Of a stretch of 38,525 bases of DNA, positions 32,598-38,525 are shown one piece after another. The position numbers and the translations under genes were made by a program. The notes beneath the pieces are model-generated. The model was given only the letters and a program-made list of their open reading frames with translations, did no database searches and was not told the origin of the DNA. Origin of the DNA: Pricia antarctica (GTDB lineage Bacteria > Bacteroidota > Bacteroidia > Flavobacteriales > Flavobacteriaceae); assembly GCA_011050085.1 (NCBI GenBank), contig DRGL01000078.1, positions 1 through 38,525 of the forward strand. The letters are read 5' to 3'. The stretch's first letter is position 1. The number at the start of each line of letters is the position of its first letter.

Positions 32598-32642
32598 TAA
32601 ATTTAGAATACTATTAGGGCTTTCTTAAGATTTGCTTAAGAA
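32598..32642 (-). promoter_or_regulatory. Response-regulator box of the two-component operon
   Basis: CTTAAG (32624-32629), N5, CTTAAG (32635-32640), the same orientation as the copy before the pump. TAAATTTA (32598-32605) is a possible -7 element on the minus strand. Positive autoregulation is the simplest reading. Confidence 0.6.
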
Positions 32643-33421
32643 CGGCTACAATAATTACCTAGACATTGCCATTTCGGAATTATTCGTTAGTTGAGTTTAT
32701 TGATTGACGCTTTGGTAGAAAGCAATTGTAGGTTTCATTTGTTGTGATAAATGAACGTTCAAAAGAGGAAATCGATTTCAGGTATAACTAGCCAATTAGT
32801 TTTGGTATCATATCAGATTTCCTAAATTTAAAGGAAAAAGAGATGGTTTGCTAGTGCTTATTTACATTGAAAATCTTAAAGCGGTGTGCAGTTTAAAATT
32901 AGCAAGTGTGAAAATACGGTCAGAGATTGTGTTAAGACTTTATTACTAGCTCTGCCACACCGAAAAATAGTTTTTAAAACTAATATGTCTATATTTTATA
33001 TATAAGATTATATTTAATACAACCCAAGACGTATTAAATTTCATATCGACCATGTCCTATTTTACGTATAATGTTTACACTTTACTTTGGGTGGTCTAAT
33101 TGAACAAAGGGCATAGTGTATAGTTTCTCTGGGAATTTCGATGGTTATAAAGCGGATGGAAGATATACTATCAATGAATTCGTTCCATTTTTTGTATTTG
33201 TGGCAATATTGCTACATGCAAAAACTGCAATAAATGGACAGTACATATTTGGATTAAATGATATCTGGTGCTATGGATGGTTCAAAATTTCCGAAGATTA
33301 ATTTTGCGAGAACAAAAGTAAATGGACGCTTTATTTCAAGTTGTATTAGGCGGCAAATGAAAAACCAAAGCTAAAGAAATTGGGATGTATAACAGTAAAC
33401 ACGAATTAATTCCAGCCGCAT
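32643..33421. other. Intergenic stretch without supported gene
   Basis: A/T-rich, many stops. A 61-codon frame (33116-33301, plus, GTG start) contains YSFSGNFDGYKADGRYTINEFVPFFVFVAILLH but has no start context or family features and is not accepted as a gene. Confidence 0.45.
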
Positions 33422-34573
33422 TTATTGGTTGTTATAGTTGTTTGGTGAAAGTCCCGTATACTTCTTGAAAGCACTAAAAAACGGACTATAGGATGAAAAA
33501 CCTACTCTGTTGGAAAGAGAGTCCAAAGTATTATCAGCCAAATAGCCTTCTTGAATCAAGTTCTCGGCATCTTTTATTTGTAACATTTTTTTAAAATCAG
33601 AAAAGAAAAGTGTGCAATGGTATTTGAAAATATAGGTCAAGTGACTTTTGGGTATGTTAACTTTTTTTGATAGCATATGTAAATCAAAATCAGAATTTCT
33701 AAATATTTTTTCAGTAAATACCAAGTGTTCAATTTTAATAATATTCTCGACTAAATTTTCTGATATTTTCAGTGCCAATTGCTTATCCTGTTTATTGTTA
33801 AATTGATTTGAAATATCCAATTTCCAGATATCCAGAACCATCGTTTTATGGGCATTGTCAGTATTTATGTTGATTCTTTTCTCAAGAATATTCTCCCCAT
33901 ATAAAAGTTCAGGTGAAATAAGTAGCTTCACAAAAATTGCTATGATCAGAATTGACCAAAATCCAATGCCATTTTCGAATACGGTTAGTTTATCTGTTAT
34001 AAGATCTACTATGATAAGAATTAAAAGCCTTAAACATAGCAGCGTCCAAATAAAGAAAATAAACAAAATCCAATTATCTTTTTGATAGCCACGATTTCCT
34101 ACAATCATTTTCAACGACCTCTTGTTGAGGTAGGGTTTAAACAACTTTAAAGAGGCCAATAAATAGCCAACATTAAAGAGAAAGTAGACAATGTAAAAAC
34201 TGCTAATAATTCCATCGGACAAGTAGTCAAAGTATTTTAATATCTGGAAGAAGATAAAAAATAGAAAGGGTAAAATAAAATGGACCCATTTGGTATTCTT
34301 GTTTTTATTGGATAGGCCTAATATTTCAGTGAAAAAAAGATATAACAAGGGAAAGGTAAAAACTGAAAGCTGCTTATAGCCAAACGTTTTTTCATTTGCA
34401 AAAGACTGAATTTCCAAGGAGTAAGAGGCCTTTAAGAGCGCATATACGGCTACGTATAAAAGAATTATGATCAAGTAGATGTTGATCATTTTATTTGTTC
34501 TGTAGTAAAAGAATAGAATTAAAGTAGTTACTAGACCAACGCAGCCTGTAAATAGTAATAAGAACATTTCCAT
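33422..34573 (-). CDS. Membrane-anchored AraC-family transcription regulator
   Basis: 383 residues. Seven or eight membrane helices in residues 1-~235 (MFLLLFTGCVGLVTTLILFFYY, then MINIYLIIILLYVAVYALLKA, and so on). A C-terminal double HTH (about 280-383) contains MLSKKVNIPKSHLTYIFKYHCTLFFSDFKKMLQIKDAENLIQEGYLADNTLDSLSNRVGFSSYSPFFSAFKKYTGLSPNNY, with the AraC signature FSSYSPFFSAFKKYTGLSP. Such 7TM-HTH_18 proteins are common in Bacteroidota; the signal probably enters through the membrane. Divergently placed from the porP-like gene, about 670 bp away. Confidence 0.9.
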   Translation of the reverse strand: MEMFLLLFTGCVGLVTTLILFFYYRTNKMINIYLIIILLYVAVYALLKASYSLEIQSFANEKTFGYKQLSVFTFPLLYLFFTEILGLSNKNKNTKWVHFILPFLFFIFFQILKYFDYLSDGIISSFYIVYFLFNVGYLLASLKLFKPYLNKRSLKMIVGNRGYQKDNWILFIFFIWTLLCLRLLILIIVDLITDKLTVFENGIGFWSILIIAIFVKLLISPELLYGENILEKRININTDNAHKTMVLDIWKLDISNQFNNKQDKQLALKISENLVENIIKIEHLVFTEKIFRNSDFDLHMLSKKVNIPKSHLTYIFKYHCTLFFSDFKKMLQIKDAENLIQEGYLADNTLDSLSNRVGFSSYSPFFSAFKKYTGLSPNNYNNQ

Positions 34574-35241
34574 ATTTCAGTAACACAAAATTGTCAGTGC
34601 ATCTTACATTAATTTGATTAAAAAAACGTACCCAATATACTGTATAAAGTTAATTCAATTTTGAATCAAAACGTACAAATTCAATGTTCAAAAATAGAGA
34701 ACTGTATCCTCAACTCCTGTTTTTATAGTATAAACCATTGTTTAATCATTAAAAACGATCGTTGAAATGCTAAAAATTGAATTATTGGGAAAAATCCGTA
34801 TACGTTCTTTCTAATTGTGTTCGTTCTAGAACCTATTATTATTACGGAAAAATCTTACTAATGAAAATCCAGTCTATGATTTTAGTCAAGGCTAATCAAC
34901 TGCTTGCATTTTTTTACCTGCTAAATATTACGAGCATTTTTATAGGGTTGTGGATTACAGGCAATCAAATAATTATCGGGTCATTTTCAATTTCTTTTTC
35001 CAATATGTCCATTTTTCAATTAAGTAAAGTGGATTATTTACCGCCTTTTAAACCAATTCTTAACGAAACCATTGCGTCGAGGTAGACTAGCTATCTTCTA
35101 CGACCCAGACTACAGCTACCTCTATTTCTATTATAATTTCTCTCTAGGCAAGTTTCTAGCCTTTTAGAAGTATCATCAAGTCGAATATATTAAAAAACAA
35201 CCTACGAATTGCAAAAAAACTTCCAACCAAAGACTAAAACT
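34574..35241. other. Intergenic stretch between the AraC regulator and the porP-like gene
   Basis: No secure gene. A frame from ATG 34861 to 35085 (74 codons) has one hydrophobic stretch (LLAFFYLLNITSIFIGLWITG) and could encode a small membrane peptide, but nothing else supports it. The promoter of the porP-like gene should lie here; no clear TAnnTTTG was picked out. Confidence 0.4.
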
Positions 35242-36132
35242 ATGAACATTTTTAAAACGACGATTGCATCTATTTCTTTCCTTTTTCTAGCGATTGGCCT
35301 TTCTGCCCAACAGGATCCAAACTACTCGTTCTATAGATATAACATGAGCCTTTACAATCCGGCCTTTACGGGCAGTTCGGAAGCCGGCCAGCTTTCCCTT
35401 GGCCTGAGAAGCCAGTGGGCGGGTGTCGAAGGCGCACCGGAGAGCCAGAGTGCCATTTTCGGAATTCCCTTGGGAAAAAGACTCGGCCTGGGCGTGTCCG
35501 TTCTCAATGATAGAACATTTATCGAGAACCAGACATGGATCGGGGTAGATGTATCCTACAATATCCGTTTGGACGAGAACCACCTGCTTTATTTCGGGAT
35601 AAAGGGGAGTACGAATTCATACAATGCCAATACACGAGGGTTGGTGACCTATGGCGTTGGACAGGACATGGCCCTGATGGACTATAAGAGTAGGTTCACC
35701 CCGAACATTGGCGCAGGATTGTACTTGAAGCACGAACGTTACTTTATATCCCTTTCCGTACCCAAATTGTTGACACCGGATCGCTTGCAGGAAAGTAACG
35801 GTAACGCCTTTCTGAGCGAAGACCGTGCGCACACCTACCTAAGTGGCGGTTATAATTTTGATTTTGGCGGCACGTTCAATCTTCAGACCATGACGATGTT
35901 GCGGTATGTGGATGCCGCGCCCCTCTCGATAGAGTTCACCGGCATTCTTGATTTTGGAAAGCGTTTCAACATAGGGGCCTCCTATCGATATGACGAGAGT
36001 ATCAGCGGTCTTTTACTGTTCAATATCGGGAATAAGTTCGATATCGGCTATGCCTACGAAACCCCGCTTCAAAGTTCCATAAGGGGAATGGAAAATGGTA
36101 CGCACGAACTTTTTATGCGATTAGGATTGTAA
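35242..36132 (+). CDS. PorP/SprF-family type IX secretion outer-membrane protein
   Basis: 296 residues from ATG 35242 (a TTG at 35209 is rejected because the signal peptide begins at this ATG). Signal peptide MNIFKTTIASISFLFLAIGLSAQ; the mature start QQDPNYSFYRYNMSLYNPAFTGSSEAGQLSLGLRSQW is the PorP/SprF signature (NP..AG). The rest is amphipathic beta-barrel strands ending in LFMRLGL. SprF-like proteins help export or attach large adhesins through the type IX system. The next gene, 49 bp downstream, encodes such an adhesin, so the two form a pair. Confidence 0.92.
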   Translation: MNIFKTTIASISFLFLAIGLSAQQDPNYSFYRYNMSLYNPAFTGSSEAGQLSLGLRSQWAGVEGAPESQSAIFGIPLGKRLGLGVSVLNDRTFIENQTWIGVDVSYNIRLDENHLLYFGIKGSTNSYNANTRGLVTYGVGQDMALMDYKSRFTPNIGAGLYLKHERYFISLSVPKLLTPDRLQESNGNAFLSEDRAHTYLSGGYNFDFGGTFNLQTMTMLRYVDAAPLSIEFTGILDFGKRFNIGASYRYDESISGLLLFNIGNKFDIGYAYETPLQSSIRGMENGTHELFMRLGL

Positions 36133-36181
36133 TCTCAATCGCATATACAAGTCAATCCAAATTATCTAACCCATAGAAATA

Positions 36182-38525
36182 ATGAAAAACTATACCCTAA
36201 TTATAATTCTTTTGCTTTTTGTATCGGTAACCTCGAATGTATGGTCACAAGGACAGATATATGTGAGCGGACCCAATACGCAGACGACCATTACCAGTAA
36301 CAGTCCAACCGCCATAGCACCTGAGCTAACTATTTCTTCTACTGAGAATATAACTGATTTTACGGTATCCGTTACGGATTCCTATTCTACGAACGATGCC
36401 GTTGGCTTTTCGGGCAATCTGCCAAGTGGCATTTCCACATTGGGTTGGAACGCTACTAAGCGTGCCATTGTATTTAAGGGCACAAAAACGGCCGAGGAAT
36501 GGCAGGCTTTTTTAAGAAACCTGACCATTACAACGGCCAATGTCTGTTCGCCAGAAACCCGAAAAGTTTCCTTTATTGCGGGGGAGACTTTCTACAATCC
36601 TTTAAACGGGCATTTTTATAAGATTACTACTTTTCCCTCAAACTGGTTACCGGCAAAAGCGGCAGCTGCATCGGATTCTTATTATGGTAATCAAGGCTAT
36701 TTAGTAACCCTTACAAGTACTGCCGAAAATACCTTTGTTTCACGATTGATAGGTCAGAATGCTTGGATGGGAGCATCTGATGACTACCTTCAAATCAACG
36801 AGGCATTAGGATATACATTGTATGCCAACCAAGCGGCATCGGAGGGCAAATGGTATTGGGTCACAGGACCTGAAAAAGGAAGACAGATGAGTACCGCCAA
36901 CCGAGTAAATATCGGTAGTGTTTATCAAAATTGGGGAGGTGGGGAACCGAATAATGCTGGGGAAGAGCATTGTTTACATATTTATTCGAACAACGGATTA
37001 TGGAATGATTTCGCAAACAGCCAAAATATTTATGGAATTGTGGAATATGGCGATATGCCAGGCGATTTATCCAATAGCAGTCAAGAATTCACCCAAGAAA
37101 TCTATATTCAAGGTTCCTCTAGTGGCACCATATCGGGAGGTAACGTAACAGTATGTGCGGGAACTAATTCCACCACCTTGACCTTGGGCGGTTTTACAGG
37201 TTCCGTAGTGCGTTGGGAAAGTTCCGTCGATAATTTCATCACGGCAGGGAACACGATTCCAAATACAAATACTACGCTTACGGTAAATAATATTTCCACA
37301 ACCACCTACTACAGGGCAGTAGTAAATTCTACATCTCCATCTACCTGCAACGGACTTGTTACTTCCAGTGCTCCTGTCCTTGTAAGCAGTGCGGTATCGG
37401 GTAATGTGTTTGCGGTAAATACCACTATTTGTGACGGGTCCGATGTAGATCTCTATTTATCGGGGCAAGAAGGAGAGGTGCAGAAATGGCAACGTTCTAG
37501 CGATAACAGTACTTGGACGGATATCGCCAGTACCAATCCTACCCTGATCGAGACCGTAAACACTGTGGGCACCCTTTATTACAGGGCGTTCGTTCAGGTT
37601 CCGGGCTGCGGGGCGGCGGTGGTTACCCCATCAAAATCCATAAGCGTTGTAACAGGAACGCCGCCCCAGGGGGGAACGGTAGGTTCCAATACCCATTTCT
37701 CCGCCACCAATAGTGGCACCCTTACATTATCGGACTATACGGGCAGCATCAGCAAATGGCAGCGATCCACCGATGATGGCCTTGTATGGATCGATATAAC
37801 CAATACGGCCAGTACCCAGAGCTATACCAATATAGCTGAGGAGACCCTGTTCAGGGCCTTGGTTGCCAACGGTAGTTGTGGTGCCTCCTATAGTACCAGT
37901 GGCAAGGTGGAAGTCATTTTCACGCCTACCATAACCGATTTTGAATCAAAAATTGCCGCTCAGGGCAACGAGGTAGTGATTACGGGCACGAATCTGGAGA
38001 ACGTGATACAGGTCCAGATCGGAGGGGTAGATGCAACATCCTTTACGATAAACTCCACCTCGAAAATTACCGCTACCGTTCCTTCAGGGGCAACTTCGGG
38101 CGCTATAACGGTGACCAATCCGGGAGGATCGGACAGTATGTCCGGCTTCGTCCTCAATGTGCCCCCGACGGACATTACGCTTTCCTCCAGTTCAGTGGTG
38201 GAAAACAATGCCCTGAACGATGCAGTAGGACAGTTTTCCGGAACGGATCCCGATACATCGGACACGTTTTCCTTTGCCTTGGTGGCAGGAAAGGGCGATG
38301 CCGACAACGGTTCCTTCGTAATCTCGGGAAGCAATCTGTTGGCCAACGAGGTCTTCGATTTCGAATCAAGCAACGAATATTCCATAAGGGTCGAGGTCAG
38401 CGACAACTATGGCAATACGTACCAAAAGGCGTTAATAATTGGCGTTACGGACAGGAACGAAGTCCCGACCGATATTAGCTTGGACAACACCACTGTGACG
38501 GAGAACAGTGTGGTAGGTTACATAG
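36182..38525 (+). CDS. Giant lectin/cadherin surface adhesin (N-terminal part, cut by window edge)
   Basis: ATG 36182 opens a frame that stays open to the end (781 codons). Signal peptide MKNYTLIIILLLFVSVTSNVWSQ. About 140-310 is a C-type lectin domain: HFYKITTFPSNWLPAKAAAA, GYLVTLTSTAENTF, NAWMGASDD, then GGGEPNNAGEEHCLHI and GLWNDF with EPN and WND calcium/sugar-binding motifs. Two or three Ig-like modules with WQRS..N.TW signatures follow at ~330-590. About 597-663 is an IPT/TIG domain (GTNLENVIQVQIGGVDAT). From ~664 come cadherin-like repeats (PTDITLSSSSVVENN, FSGTDPDTSDTFSFAL, DFESSNEYSIRVEVSDNYGN). A type IX sorting tail would lie beyond the window. It is likely exported with the porP-like partner. 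Confidence 0.9.
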   Translation, partial: MKNYTLIIILLLFVSVTSNVWSQGQIYVSGPNTQTTITSNSPTAIAPELTISSTENITDFTVSVTDSYSTNDAVGFSGNLPSGISTLGWNATKRAIVFKGTKTAEEWQAFLRNLTITTANVCSPETRKVSFIAGETFYNPLNGHFYKITTFPSNWLPAKAAAASDSYYGNQGYLVTLTSTAENTFVSRLIGQNAWMGASDDYLQINEALGYTLYANQAASEGKWYWVTGPEKGRQMSTANRVNIGSVYQNWGGGEPNNAGEEHCLHIYSNNGLWNDFANSQNIYGIVEYGDMPGDLSNSSQEFTQEIYIQGSSSGTISGGNVTVCAGTNSTTLTLGGFTGSVVRWESSVDNFITAGNTIPNTNTTLTVNNISTTTYYRAVVNSTSPSTCNGLVTSSAPVLVSSAVSGNVFAVNTTICDGSDVDLYLSGQEGEVQKWQRSSDNSTWTDIASTNPTLIETVNTVGTLYYRAFVQVPGCGAAVVTPSKSISVVTGTPPQGGTVGSNTHFSATNSGTLTLSDYTGSISKWQRSTDDGLVWIDITNTASTQSYTNIAEETLFRALVANGSCGASYSTSGKVEVIFTPTITDFESKIAAQGNEVVITGTNLENVIQVQIGGVDATSFTINSTSKITATVPSGATSGAITVTNPGGSDSMSGFVLNVPPTDITLSSSSVVENNALNDAVGQFSGTDPDTSDTFSFALVAGKGDADNGSFVISGSNLLANEVFDFESSNEYSIRVEVSDNYGNTYQKALIIGVTDRNEVPTDISLDNTTVTENSVVGYI

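Noticed and set aside
33116-33301. 61-codon plus-strand frame as a gene
   Set aside because: GTG start without context, no family features, A/T-rich spacer.
1-38525. CRISPR array, tRNA or rRNA genes
   Set aside because: No regularly spaced short direct repeats and no tRNA- or rRNA-like sequence were recognised.

Overview
The window looks like a chromosomal segment of a marine Flavobacteriaceae bacterium (Bacteroidota). The reasons are a PorP/SprF-type outer-membrane protein next to a giant lectin/cadherin surface protein (type IX secretion setting), an RND pump fused to its outer-membrane channel, a membrane-anchored AraC regulator, and promoters with the Bacteroidota -7 element TAnnTTTG. 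All assignments come from reading the sequence; no database search was run.

Layout. (1) 1-1834, minus: an AT-rich arsenic operon, arsR > thioredoxin-type arsC > OsmC-like > ACR3 (cut by the window edge). (2) 1985-2550: a GC-rich, truncated and frameshifted IS1182-type transposase relic. (3) 2609-8162, minus: five consecutive units, each one or two unrelated genes, separated by ~135-bp imperfect palindromes. Each unit starts with its own 9-mer GTTnnnnnn and ends with the reverse complement of the same 9-mer, and the 9-mers differ between units. That is the boundary logic of integron gene cassettes and attC sites, but no integrase is visible. Cargo: a protein pair including an EF-Tu domain-3-like protein, a secreted M16 peptidase, a TIR-domain protein, a CPBP membrane protease and a pair of small membrane proteins. 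(4) 8163-9125: no gene seen.

(5) 9126-22955: a loosely packed stress/redox-type island. It holds a Cys-less ArsC-like protein, small membrane and helical proteins, a PepSY-like protein, a universal stress protein, a Crp/Fnr regulator, a PAS histidine kinase with a receiver-Crp fusion response regulator, an amino-acid permease and a SYLF-domain protein. Four copies of a perfect palindrome, TGCTAC-N4-GTAGCA, each lie exactly 21 bp before a TAnnTTT(G/A) element, which defines a local regulon. Two FNR-type boxes (TTGAT-N4-ATCA) sit at nearly the same spacing in front of crp and a stress-protein-like gene. Between the genes are several hundred bases of apparently decayed sequence.

(6) 22956-32642, minus: a heavy-metal efflux locus. 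A two-component system of the CusRS type is followed by the fused CzcA-TolC pump, the CzcB-like adaptor, a dead VIT1/CCC1-like metal transporter gene, a DUF2231-like membrane protein and an HD-domain protein. The same operator-like sequence (CTTAAG-N5-CTTAAG) precedes both the regulator operon and the pump operon. (7) 33422-38525: an AraC-type membrane regulator (minus), then porP/sprF-like and the start of a large adhesin (plus, runs off the window).
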